DNA of 38,646 nucleotides. Origin: Microcaldota archaeon. GTDB lineage: Archaea; Micrarchaeota; Micrarchaeia; Micrarchaeales; CABMGC01. The translations under genes were made by a program, and so were the position numbers. Positions 1 through 7,464 of this stretch are shown one piece after another. The notes under the pieces were generated by a model. That model was not told the DNA's origin and made no database searches. It saw only the letters and a list, made by a program, of their open reading frames with translations. The stretch lies in NCBI GenBank assembly GCA_021827925.1, contig JAKATZ010000028.1, forward strand, positions 1 to 38,646, given 5' to 3'. Every line of letters starts with the position of its first letter. Position 1 is the stretch's first letter.

Positions 1-78
1 TACGAAGCATTTGTACTTAAAGGAGGCAAAATGAAAGAGATGTATATAAATGAACAAGGAGATATCCGTTTGTCGTGA
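1..78 (+). CDS. C-terminal end of a truncated unknown protein
   Basis: Frame 1 is open from the left edge to a TGA at 76-78 and encodes a 25-residue tail ending GDIRLS. The rest of the gene lies outside the window, so no function can be given. An AAAGGAGG stretch at 19-26 sits just ahead of an in-frame ATG at 31, which would give a 15-codon ORF. I prefer the reading that this is simply the end of a longer gene. It converges on the kinase gene at 126-719. Confidence 0.45.
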   Translation, partial: YEAFVLKGGKMKEMYINEQGDIRLS

Positions 79-125
79 GAACCTTAATTCAGGACAATAC
101 ACATTCAAAAGCATGCCTGCCGATC

Positions 126-719
126 TCAGATCACGAATCTCCTATCCTTGCTGTTTTTCATCATCTCCTCCAGTTCCCCGATGAGATCTATCCCTGCGTT
201 TTTCTGTGGCGTGCCATTCGCTATCGCAATGGCCTTTTTCAGGGCATCCCTTCCTGACATTATTTCGAAAGAATTCCTGTAATTCCTGCCAGCGCTCTCT
301 CCGCAATAATCAATGGCCTCAGAAAGCAGATTATCCCTTATCTTTCCAGGCGCGTATCCCCTGGCCGAGAGCCTTTTCCTCAGCACCCTGAGGTGCTCTC
401 GTAGCACTATGGCAACGGCTCCATCAATTCTCATGTCGCAGAGAAGATGTCCTTCGATCACGACACGCCCTTTCCAATTTTCCTTTAACAGCATCACGAG
501 TCTGCTCTTAAGCCTTCTCATATCTGCTATCATTGCGCCATCATCCGCGTACGATGAAAAAAGTCGCTCCTCCCGTACAATTTCGTTTACTTTTATCAGC
601 CTAGCTCCAAGCTTCTCTGCGAGCAGCGCGGAGAGTGTAGTCTTTCCTGTGCCAGGGACCCCTGTCACTACTATGATCCTCGGCGGCCTGGCGCCATCCT
701 TTCCACTCTTCACAGGCAT
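126..719 (-). CDS. AK6/Fap7-type nucleoside monophosphate kinase
   Basis: A P-loop kinase of 197 residues with Walker A GVPGTGKT at about residues 20-27 and an EGHLLCD segment near residue 90. These fit the archaeal AK6/Fap7 adenylate kinase family, which phosphorylates NMPs with ATP and in eukaryotes acts late in small-subunit ribosome maturation. The family is usually about 170-190 residues, so this is full length with a short basic N-terminal extension and a 30-residue tail. The ATG lies 9 bases after the stop of the upstream gene at 729-1349, so the two are probably co-transcribed. A ribosome-assembly role is inference from family membership. Confidence 0.75.
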   Translation of the reverse strand: MPVKSGKDGARPPRIIVVTGVPGTGKTTLSALLAEKLGARLIKVNEIVREERLFSSYADDGAMIADMRRLKSRLVMLLKENWKGRVVIEGHLLCDMRIDGAVAIVLREHLRVLRKRLSARGYAPGKIRDNLLSEAIDYCGESAGRNYRNSFEIMSGRDALKKAIAIANGTPQKNAGIDLIGELEEMMKNSKDRRFVI

Positions 720-728
720 CTACACATC

Positions 729-1349
729 TCAGGCGGAATAGGCTTTCGCCCTATCCCTGATGTCACTGAGCATCTGGATTATGGCAGTCCTGCTTCCCTC
801 AACAAGCACAACGAAGCCGGAAGGTGGGTTGACCGTGATGAAATACGGCTTTATTCCTGAGAATAACCATGATCCGAGCTTGTGACCCATGTAATCTGCA
901 GAGAGGTCAGCAACGTAACTAGCCCCCCCCACAAGCTTGCCTATCAGGCCCTCGAGCTTCTCATCGTACTCCTCGATTGTTATCTCCTCCCTTATGTCCT
1001 GGCCGACTTCCACAAGCATAGGCCTTACGTAAGGGACCTTTGCCGCTGCAGCCTTCGACCTTATGGTATCATCTATCCTGCGATATAGGAGATCATTGCT
1101 CTCCAGCCGCGCCTTCAACATAGCGCTGTCGTCCTTGAGGCCATCCATCACCGCGTCGAAGAAGGCGTTGACCTTATCTTTCATCCCGTCAAGCTGCTTT
1201 AGCATTTCCTTATTCATGGAATACTTTTCAGGATTTGTAAGGATATCCCTGAGCCCCTGCCCCTTCGGAGCCTTGAGCCCGGCATCTATTGCGCTTATGA
1301 ACTGGTCGGTCTGGTCATCCCAGGGTCTTTCCTCATCATCAACGGCCAA
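729..1349 (-). CDS. Uncharacterised 206-residue protein upstream of the AK6-like kinase
   Basis: I do not recognise this protein. It is soluble, acidic and helical in its first 130 residues, with KQLDGMKDKVNAFFDAV and repeated charged stretches suggesting helical packing. The last 50 residues look like an alpha/beta domain ending ITVNPPSGFVVLVEG and a final helix. No transmembrane segment or metal motif is visible. The start is TTG at 1349, because no upstream ATG exists and the next Met is at about residue 45. An AT-rich TATA-like stretch lies at about 1361-1385. It is probably the first gene of a two-gene operon with the kinase. Confidence 0.6.
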   Translation of the reverse strand: MAVDDEERPWDDQTDQFISAIDAGLKAPKGQGLRDILTNPEKYSMNKEMLKQLDGMKDKVNAFFDAVMDGLKDDSAMLKARLESNDLLYRRIDDTIRSKAAAAKVPYVRPMLVEVGQDIREEITIEEYDEKLEGLIGKLVGGASYVADLSADYMGHKLGSWLFSGIKPYFITVNPPSGFVVLVEGSRTAIIQMLSDIRDRAKAYSA

Positions 1350-1456
1350 ATAAGCACCTAAAAATATCTGTATTGCTCAATTATTAAGCCTTTCCATTCC
1401 TTTTTTCTAAAAATGTGAAACAAGAAAGACTTTATTCAACACAGCAGTTCTGCCCG

Positions 1457-1466
1457 TTATTTATAT
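1457..1466 (+). promoter_or_regulatory. TATA box for priL
   Basis: TTATTTATAT is centred about 25 bases before the ATG at 1487. This is the spacing expected for a transcript that starts at or next to the start codon. A weak TAGGAG lies between them. Confidence 0.55.
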
Positions 1467-1486
1467 CTCATAGGAGCTTTAATTTC

Positions 1487-2437
1487 ATGGACGTACACTC
1501 CATTCCGCGTGTGGAGGAGCAGGCGCTAGATTTCGCGTACAGATATCCATTCACTCCGGAGGCCAGAGATATAATACTCCGCTCTAAGCCGGAGTTGAAC
1601 CAGAAATATCTGAAGGCCGGTCTGTTGCGCGCCTCTGAAGCACTTGAACGCGGAGGCATAAAGTTTACCAAGATGAATCTTTACGACCAGAAATACACTT
1701 CGCTGATGGGCTACGTGTACGCAAGAATGCTTGTAAGCGCTCTTAACAGCAAGGCTGCCATTGAAAAGTACATCCGTGCGGAGTCGCGCCGCGCAAGGGA
1801 GATACTCGCCAACGACGCGGAAAACCTGCCAAGGCTTGCGTCATCCCTCCGCTGCGGAATTGTGCAAACAAAGCCATACTACAGCCTGCGCATGGAGGAA
1901 TTCCTGCTATACTCTGGCAAGTCAAAGGAACTCTCCCTCGTAAAGCAGGAGCTCTACGCGGGGACGGTGTATCTGACCATAAGGAAGGCAGCGGTTCTCC
2001 TGGGCATAATCTCGATACGCGAGATACGGAGAAATCTTCCTATACCAGCTGGGGATCTGCCTCTGGAAGTGGTGGCCTCGTCGAAAATCCTGCCGCTGCC
2101 AGAGCCAGTATTACCTCGCTCCCCGCGTGCCGATACTGAACGATACGGATGGATAGAGAAGATACTCGCGAATCCAATATCTGACGTAAGGCACCGGACC
2201 GTCAATCTTATACTTGCCCCCTACCTGATAAACGTCAGAGGCATGAAGGAGTCTGATGCCTCTAAAGTTATAAGCGAGTACATAGCTAGGTGCAAGGAGC
2301 TCAATCCCGATACTGATGTCAATTCTTCCTACATCACCTATCAGTGCAGGTATTCAAAGGCGAAAGGACTCAAGCCCCTCTCGCTTGACAATGCAAAAAG
2401 CCTTTTAAGCCACGTGCTGGATCTAGATAATTGGTGA
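1487..2437 (+). CDS. priL: DNA primase large subunit, apparently without the iron-sulfur cluster
   Basis: A 316-residue protein resembling the archaeal/eukaryotic primase regulatory subunit, which partners the catalytic subunit PriS to make RNA primers. The N-terminal segment (YPFTPEARDII, then a helical bundle to about residue 210) fits PriL. The C-terminal segment (about 235-316, with LAPYLINVRGM) resembles the helical domain of PriL and of the iron-free PriX subunit. Only three cysteines remain (C123, C269, C287), whereas the usual PriL domain uses four to bind 4Fe-4S. The ATG at 1487 is chosen over the upstream in-frame ATG at 1415 because it follows the TATA box at the right distance and begins where the family does. 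PriS is not in the window. Confidence 0.75.
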   Translation: MDVHSIPRVEEQALDFAYRYPFTPEARDIILRSKPELNQKYLKAGLLRASEALERGGIKFTKMNLYDQKYTSLMGYVYARMLVSALNSKAAIEKYIRAESRRAREILANDAENLPRLASSLRCGIVQTKPYYSLRMEEFLLYSGKSKELSLVKQELYAGTVYLTIRKAAVLLGIISIREIRRNLPIPAGDLPLEVVASSKILPLPEPVLPRSPRADTERYGWIEKILANPISDVRHRTVNLILAPYLINVRGMKESDASKVISEYIARCKELNPDTDVNSSYITYQCRYSKAKGLKPLSLDNAKSLLSHVLDLDNW

Positions 2438-2441
2438 CTGA

Positions 2442-2609
2442 ATGAGAAAACGCGGTCTGTGCCACATATGCGGCTCAGTCGGGGATAACTCCTGTGTGAT
2501 CTGCGGCAGGATAGCCTGCAACAGCCATTACGATCTCGCTTCTGGGGCATGCTCCTCCTGCAGGTCAGGAAGGAAAGCAGGACTGCCAAATTCAAAGCCA
2601 AGGGCCTAA
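2442..2609 (+). CDS. Small HIT-like zinc-finger protein (55 aa)
   Basis: This short ORF starts 4 bases after the priL stop and encodes 55 residues. Cysteines and a histidine are spaced as in a HIT-type double zinc finger: C7-x2-C10, C18-x2-C21, C26-x2-H29 and C37-x2-C40. The tail is basic. HIT-type fingers mediate protein contacts in RNP assembly and chromatin complexes in eukaryotes, and the role in archaea is unclear. Its coupling to priL suggests co-expression, though not necessarily a shared function. It converges on the HxlR gene, whose stop lies 10 bases away. Confidence 0.7.
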   Translation: MRKRGLCHICGSVGDNSCVICGRIACNSHYDLASGACSSCRSGRKAGLPNSKPRA

Positions 2610-2619
2610 CAAAGACTTC

Positions 2620-3021
2620 TCAGTATCGCTGTAGCATGGCTTCGTGCTCCTGCCTGAAGAGTCTGCAGCCGCTGCATTTCGTATTTTTGCAGTATTGGTT
2701 GGTGCCGTACCATTCGATGCCCAACGCCTTCATCCCTTCCACCACCTTGCAGACTGCCTCTCCCATGCTGCCTAGGGTATACTCCTCAACAAGGCTGCTT
2801 CCAAAAGAGACCTGCTTTTTTTCCACCATTCTACCCTTACAAAGATCCGATAATACCGCGCTAAGGTTCTTTGCCGTAATTCCGGGAAGAGACTTTTTCA
2901 TAGAGCTGAACTTGGCGCTTCCCGAGAGCCTGATCTCCTCCAGAACTGGTATGCACCACCGCTTCCCTAGCAGATGTGCCACCGCGAGGGTCTGGCACTC
3001 CTCTCCCGCTTTATGTTCCAT
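2620..3021 (-). CDS. HxlR-family winged-helix regulator with extra cysteines
   Basis: A 133-residue MarR/HxlR-type DNA-binding protein. It shows the family pattern of an N-terminal cysteine, LLGKRWCIPVLEEI, the recognition region LPGITAKNLSAVLSDL and the wing ending EEYTLGSMGEAV. The tail adds a YCKNTKCSGC cluster that could bind metal or sense redox state. The ATG at 3021 is preferred to the TTG at 3027. The gene is divergent from nrdD and its upstream region holds a perfect palindrome at 3093-3110. Control of itself and of the anaerobic ribonucleotide reductase genes is therefore likely, but inferred from position only. Confidence 0.78.
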   Translation of the reverse strand: MEHKAGEECQTLAVAHLLGKRWCIPVLEEIRLSGSAKFSSMKKSLPGITAKNLSAVLSDLCKGRMVEKKQVSFGSSLVEEYTLGSMGEAVCKVVEGMKALGIEWYGTNQYCKNTKCSGCRLFRQEHEAMLQRY

Positions 3022-3092
3022 AAACAAAATCTCCGCTGCATGATTCTTATGTTTTTCTGTAAAATACCAATGGCAAGAGAAACGGGTCTGTA

Positions 3093-3110
3093 AGTATCAT
3101 AAATGATACT
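3093..3110. promoter_or_regulatory. Perfect palindromic operator candidate
   Basis: AGTATCATAAATGATACT consists of two 8-base arms separated by AA, with no mismatch. It lies in the divergent intergenic region, 72 bases before the HxlR gene and upstream of the nrdD TATA box. Dimeric winged-helix regulators of the MarR/HxlR class bind sites of this kind. Confidence 0.55.
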
Positions 3111-3172
3111 ACCCCTTTCTTAAGATCTATCCGAAAGCCCGTTACCCTGCAAATATTCCTGCGGTACCTAAC

Positions 3173-3181
3173 ACTTAAATA
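3173..3181 (+). promoter_or_regulatory. Probable TATA box of the nrd operon
   Basis: ACTTAAATA predicts a transcript start near 3205 and a leader of about 25 bases before the ATG at 3233. No Shine-Dalgarno is seen. Confidence 0.4.
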
Positions 3182-3232
3182 CCCACATCTTGTATCAATC
3201 CATAAGATTAAACACTATATGTTGTGGTATAC

Positions 3233-5248
3233 ATGGAATGGAGGGTTATAAAGCGGGACGGCACTCCCGTTGGATTCGACGCATTGAAAATAGAGAATGC
3301 CATACTGCGCGCCATGGGGGCTGTTGGCATGGCAGGAAGCACCTCGAGGGAGGAAGCCGCCCTTCTCACACGTTCTGTTGTCAGCAGGCTCGGCTCGATG
3401 GGCGACACTTTCACAGTGGAGCAGATACAGGATGTGGTTGAAAAGGTTCTCGTAAGTACGGGCAACACGGAACTAGCGAAGGCCTACATACTATACCGTA
3501 AGCAGCACCAGGACATCCGCTCCGCGGCAATGCTAGTCGAGGACATACGCATGATAGACGATTACATAGGCAGGAGGGACTGGCAGGTAAAGGAGAATGC
3601 AAACATGGACTATTCCATCCAAGGTCTCAACAACTATCTGACTTCAAAGATAATCTCAGAATACTGGCTGAACAAAGTGTACGGTGAAGATGTGAGGAAA
3701 GCGCACGTTAACGGTGACATGCACGTGCACCAGCTAAACTTCCTGGGACCTTACTGCGTTGGATGGGATCTCCGGGACCTTCTTATACGCGGGTTCGGAG
3801 GTGCTAGGGGCAAGGTCGAGTCAAAGCCTGCAAGGCATCTCAGGACTGCATTGATGCAGATCGTGAACTTCTTCTACACCCTGCAGGGAGAGAGCGCTGG
3901 GGCCCAGGCATTCTCCAACTTTGATACATACCTTGCACCGTTCATAAGGCATGACCGTCTTAGCTATGCCGAAGTAAAACAGGCGATGCAGGAGTTTGTG
4001 TTCAACATGAATGTGCCCACCAGAGTCGGTTTCCAGACACCGTTCACAAATCTGACTCTTGATCTGAAGGTTCCAGAATACCTGAAGAATGATGCCGCAA
4101 TAATCGGAGGGTTGTCCACAGAGACTCCATACTCCGACTTTCAAGGCGAAATGGACATGATAAACGCGGCTTTTGCGGAGGTGATGTCGGAAGGCGATTC
4201 CGTAGGCAGAGTTTTCACCTTCCCAATACCGACATACAACGTAACGCGCCAATTCGACTGGGACAATCCTGCATATCTGCCAATATGGAAGATGACCGCG
4301 AAGTACGGGATACCTTATTTTTCCAACTTCATAAACAGCGACATGAAGCCTGAAGACGCAAGAAGCATGTGCTGCAGACTGCGCCTTGACACCCGCGAGC
4401 TGAAGAAAAGGGGAGGCGGACTTTTTGGAGCCAACCCTCTGACCGGATCCATAGGGGTCTTCACTATAAATCTCGCAAGGATAGGCTACCTGTCTAAGAC
4501 CGAAACGGAGTTCACGGAGAGGCTAGGGAAGCTGATGGATGTGGCAAAGGAGGGCCTGGAAACGAAGAGGAAGGCCATAGAGCATTTTACCGAGATGGGC
4601 CTCTACCCGTATTCCAAATTCTACCTGCAGGGCATCAAGGATGCTTATGGCGGCTACTGGAAGAATCACTTCGCCACGATAGGCATAATCGGGGCAAATG
4701 AGGCATGCATCAACTTCATGGGAAAGGACATAACCACTTCTGAGGGCAAGGCATTTGCGCTTCGCATAATGGACTTCATGCGGGCTAGAATGGAGGAATA
4801 CCAACTGGAGACGAACAGCATATACAATCTCGAGGCCACTCCCGCAGAGAGCACATCCTATGCGCTTGCAAAAGAGGACAAGAGAAGATTCGGGAACATA
4901 CTGGTGGCAAATGAAGCTGAGTACAGAAAGGGCGCAGCCCCCTACTATACCAATTCGTCACAGGCGCCTGTCGGGTACACGGATGATGTATTCGAAGCCT
5001 TGAAGAATCAGGACGAGCTTCAGTCAAGGTATACTGGCGGCACTGTGCTGCATGCATTCCTTGGCGAGGCTATGCCTTCTCCAGAAGCAACGAAGAGTCT
5101 TGTGAGAAGGATAGCGGAGAATTTCCGCCTTCCTTACTACACCATTACCCCAACCTTCAGCATATGTCCTGTTCATGGCTACCTTTCAGGGGCTCATGAA
5201 TACTGCCCGAAATGCGATGAGATCATACTGAAAGGTGTATCTAAATGA
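3233..5248 (+). CDS. nrdD: Anaerobic ribonucleoside-triphosphate reductase, main part, lacking the glycyl-radical tail
   Basis: A class III ribonucleotide reductase of 671 residues. It starts with an ATP-cone (EWRVIKRDGTPVGFD to about residue 90) followed by the catalytic barrel. Active-site features include a cysteine in FLGPYCVGWDL (residue 175), the MCCRLRLD loop near 380, and a C-terminal zinc site in CPVHGY and YCPKC. The glycyl-radical loop that normally follows the zinc site is absent. It lies in the next ORF, which overlaps this one as ATGA at 5245-5248. One extra A in the run before that TGA would fuse the two into a protein of normal length. ATG 3233 is chosen over GTG 3224 because it starts the ATP-cone directly. 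Confidence 0.93.
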   Translation: MEWRVIKRDGTPVGFDALKIENAILRAMGAVGMAGSTSREEAALLTRSVVSRLGSMGDTFTVEQIQDVVEKVLVSTGNTELAKAYILYRKQHQDIRSAAMLVEDIRMIDDYIGRRDWQVKENANMDYSIQGLNNYLTSKIISEYWLNKVYGEDVRKAHVNGDMHVHQLNFLGPYCVGWDLRDLLIRGFGGARGKVESKPARHLRTALMQIVNFFYTLQGESAGAQAFSNFDTYLAPFIRHDRLSYAEVKQAMQEFVFNMNVPTRVGFQTPFTNLTLDLKVPEYLKNDAAIIGGLSTETPYSDFQGEMDMINAAFAEVMSEGDSVGRVFTFPIPTYNVTRQFDWDNPAYLPIWKMTAKYGIPYFSNFINSDMKPEDARSMCCRLRLDTRELKKRGGGLFGANPLTGSIGVFTINLARIGYLSKTETEFTERLGKLMDVAKEGLETKRKAIEHFTEMGLYPYSKFYLQGIKDAYGGYWKNHFATIGIIGANEACINFMGKDITTSEGKAFALRIMDFMRARMEEYQLETNSIYNLEATPAESTSYALAKEDKRRFGNILVANEAEYRKGAAPYYTNSSQAPVGYTDDVFEALKNQDELQSRYTGGTVLHAFLGEAMPSPEATKSLVRRIAENFRLPYYTITPTFSICPVHGYLSGAHEYCPKCDEIILKGVSK

Positions 5249-5439
5249 AAAACGAATGCGAAACAGGAGAGCTTGATTCCAAAGAGCTTAGAGAGAGAAG
5301 ATCCGAGAGAAGCAGGTGCGAGGTGTACTCGCGGATAGTGGGATACCTGCGGCCCGTTTCCCAATGGAACCTTGGAAAACAGGAAGAATTCAAGGATAGA
5401 AACACATACGACAAAACTTCGGAAAAGGCATGCTGCTAG
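5245..5439 (+). CDS. Stand-alone glycyl-radical domain of class III ribonucleotide reductase
   Basis: This 64-residue ORF contains CEVYSRIVGYLRPVSQWN followed by GKQEEFKDR, the C-terminal glycyl-radical motif of NrdD, with the radical glycine in RIVGYL. The first 25 residues are charged and look like the linker that normally joins the zinc site to this loop. It overlaps nrdD by ATGA and overlaps the start of nrdG by 10 bases, so translation is probably coupled. In-frame TAA at 5242-5244 sits directly before the ATG, so it does not extend upstream. Either the radical domain acts in trans, as the GrcA/YfiD spare part does for pyruvate formate-lyase, or a single-base indel has split one gene. 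Confidence 0.8.
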   Translation: MKNECETGELDSKELRERRSERSRCEVYSRIVGYLRPVSQWNLGKQEEFKDRNTYDKTSEKACC

Positions 5440-6170
5440 GTGCTGTCGTGCGGATTGGCGGGTTCCAACGGGTCAGCCTCATTGATTATCCCGGCAAGAT
5501 TACATCTATAGTCTTCTTGCAAGGGTGCAACATGAGGTGCCCGTTCTGCCATAACTCCGAACTAGTCTTCAGTAATACAATGAATGTGGGATTGTATGAT
5601 GAAGAGATGGTGCTCCGGAAGATTGAGGAGAGCAAGGGCTTTGTCGAGGCAGTCGAGATAACGGGGGGCGAGCCTACGCTTCAGAAGGGTCTCGCGCATT
5701 TTATAAGAAGATGCAAGGAGCTGGGTTTCCTTGTAAAGCTTGACACCAATGGCTCTGATCCTGATGCAGTAAGAATGCTTCTGAATGAAAAACTGATCGA
5801 CTATGTCGCTATGGACATCAAGGCGCCGCTCAATGCCGAGAGATACAGGACCGCAACAGGAACGCAAAACGATACGATGGCAGGTAAGATAGGTCAGACT
5901 GCAACGCTTCTGATAGGCTCAGACATAGATTATGAGTTCAGAACCACCGTGGTCCCAGGCATAGTAGAGGTGGACGACCTGATAAAAATTGCGGGAAGCG
6001 TAAAGGGGGCCAGGGCATACTATCTCCAGCAATTCACACCTACACATTCACTCGATCCTGCGTTTCGTACAGTAAAGCCTTACGATTCGGCTAAGCTTAG
6101 GGCAGCTAAAGACGCGATAGAGAATCTCTGCCTTGTAAGAAAATGCGAGATACGCGAAGTCGGCACATAG
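5430..6170 (+). CDS. nrdG: Anaerobic ribonucleotide reductase activating enzyme (radical SAM)
   Basis: A radical SAM activase of 246 residues. It opens IGGFQRVSLIDYPGK and carries CNMRCPFCHN, a CxxxCxxC motif that binds the 4Fe-4S cluster used to cleave S-adenosylmethionine. The SAM-binding EITGGEPTLQ and LDTNGSDP segments follow. It installs the glycyl radical on the domain encoded just upstream. It starts inside the end of that ORF; ATG 5430 is used here, and GTG 5448 is an alternative that matches the family N-terminus more closely. The length fits the NrdG/YjjW/PflA-like archaeal activases. Confidence 0.9.
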   Translation: MLLGAVVRIGGFQRVSLIDYPGKITSIVFLQGCNMRCPFCHNSELVFSNTMNVGLYDEEMVLRKIEESKGFVEAVEITGGEPTLQKGLAHFIRRCKELGFLVKLDTNGSDPDAVRMLLNEKLIDYVAMDIKAPLNAERYRTATGTQNDTMAGKIGQTATLLIGSDIDYEFRTTVVPGIVEVDDLIKIAGSVKGARAYYLQQFTPTHSLDPAFRTVKPYDSAKLRAAKDAIENLCLVRKCEIREVGT

Positions 6171-6175
6171 CATAT

Positions 6176-6231
6176 CATTTTCCATATCGGTAGTGGAAAT
6201 GAAAACAGAATAAATAAGGCATTTTCCATAT
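6176..6231. repeat. 12-base direct repeat flanking the transporter promoter
   Basis: CATTTTCCATAT occurs at 6176-6187 and again at 6220-6231. The copies flank the TATA-like AATAAATAA at 6209-6217. A partial inverted copy, GGAAATG, lies at 6195-6201. The second copy sits between TATA box and predicted transcript start, a typical repressor position. It may be the operator of a metal-dependent regulator for the NRAMP-like gene, which is inference. Confidence 0.5.
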
Positions 6232-6262
6232 ACAATGGGTATTTGCAGCTTGGTGATTGCGG

Positions 6263-7408
6263 ATGGATGTAAGTTTCTCTGAGCTTAGGAAGGTCTTCGG
6301 GCCCGCATGGCTTACGATGATGGCGAATGTAGAGGCAGCGAGCATAATAACCGCGATGCAGACGGCTGCTCTCTTCAAATACCAATTCATCATAATAATA
6401 CTGCTTCTCATAATACCTCTTTATTTCATATGCGAGATAGCTGGAAGGGTCGGCTCGGCAACCGGGATGGGCCTCGGAGAGCTCGTAAGGAGGAATTTTT
6501 CAAAAAGAATGGCTCTTCTCCTGAGCGTACCCATGGCGGCTACCGACCTGCTCAGCTACGTTGCAGAATATGCCGCAATCGCAGTAGGAATGGAGATCAT
6601 CGGCATATCCCCGCAGGTAACTCTGCCTTTGGTATACCTATTGCACATAGCCATAGTCTACAAAAAGAAATATGCTGCAGTGGAGAAGGCACTCCTCGTC
6701 CTCTCGATGGTAATGGTGGTCGTATACCTTCTCTTCATGACAAAAGGGGTATCGAACTATCCTTTTATTCCTAAAGGAATCAGCCATGATTTTCTATTTC
6801 TTGTAGCTGCGAATGTTGGTGCCGTGATAATGCCGTTCATGCTCTTCTACCAGACATCCGCTACAGCCAAAAAAGAATACCGTTCGGTGCAGGCGACAAA
6901 GGTGGAAACATTTGTCGGAGCGGTGTTTAGCGAGATACTAGTTGTAGCGATAATGGTGGTAAGCGCGCGCCTGAATGCAGATATCAGTATCACAAGTCTG
7001 AAGAGCCTTGGAACTGCGATAATAAGTATAGGCGGCACTTCTTCAGCGATGGTATTCTCTATCGGGTTGGTATCTGCAGGGTTCCTTGCCCTAGTGGTGA
7101 TATCCATGTCGGGAGCCTGGGGCATTGCAGAAGCACTTGGGGTTAAAGACAAAACGTGGTTCAAGATCTATGTTTTAGAGTCCCTTCCCGCTGTCATAGT
7201 CGCACTTATTCTTCCCAACCTTATAATGCTGGTGCTCTATCTCATGGTTGCGCTTGTCTTCGTTCTCATAGGCCCGGTGGTAACAATGGGTCTGCTTGCC
7301 GAGAACAAGGAGATCATGGGAAGGCACTCGCTGAGAGGGTTTGGCAGGATGGCATTCTGGGCGAGCGTTGCTGTTGTAATAGCCTGCGGCTTCCTTGCAT
7401 TTATATGA
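6263..7408 (+). CDS. NRAMP-family metal ion transporter, divergent
   Basis: An integral membrane protein of 381 residues with about 10-11 hydrophobic helices. The first helix region (FGPAWLTMMANVEAASIIT) and the following EIAGRVGSATGMGLGEL loop match NRAMP-type divalent metal/proton symporters, as does MPFMLFYQTSATAKKEY in the middle. The metal-binding first-helix motif, usually DPGN or DNDAG in relatives, reads NVEAA here, so the substrate may differ from Mn/Fe. ATG 6263 follows a GGTGAT ribosome site; the TTG at 6257 is less likely. The gene stands alone, 92 bases after nrdG, with its own promoter and repeat. Confidence 0.82.
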   Translation: MDVSFSELRKVFGPAWLTMMANVEAASIITAMQTAALFKYQFIIIILLLIIPLYFICEIAGRVGSATGMGLGELVRRNFSKRMALLLSVPMAATDLLSYVAEYAAIAVGMEIIGISPQVTLPLVYLLHIAIVYKKKYAAVEKALLVLSMVMVVVYLLFMTKGVSNYPFIPKGISHDFLFLVAANVGAVIMPFMLFYQTSATAKKEYRSVQATKVETFVGAVFSEILVVAIMVVSARLNADISITSLKSLGTAIISIGGTSSAMVFSIGLVSAGFLALVVISMSGAWGIAEALGVKDKTWFKIYVLESLPAVIVALILPNLIMLVLYLMVALVFVLIGPVVTMGLLAENKEIMGRHSLRGFGRMAFWASVAVVIACGFLAFI

Positions 7409-7435
7409 CTATACCAACGGGTTGCCCCAGAGATA

Positions 7436-7444
7436 TTTATAAAA
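7436..7444 (+). promoter_or_regulatory. TATA box before a 22-codon ORF
   Basis: TTTATAAAA is centred 25 bases before the ATG at 7465. This is the spacing seen for other genes in this window that look leaderless. It predicts a transcript through the region between the transporter and the surface-protein gene. Confidence 0.5.
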
Positions 7445-7464
7445 CTTCATGCAGAAGTTCCCCC

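Noticed and set aside
31-78. Separate 15-codon gene with a strong Shine-Dalgarno at the left edge
   Set aside because: The frame stays open to the window edge, so it is more simply the end of a longer gene.
5240-5250. Programmed -1 frameshift joining nrdD to the glycyl-radical ORF
   Set aside because: There is no slippery heptamer, and the new frame has TAA directly before its ATG. Stop-restart or an indel explains the layout better.
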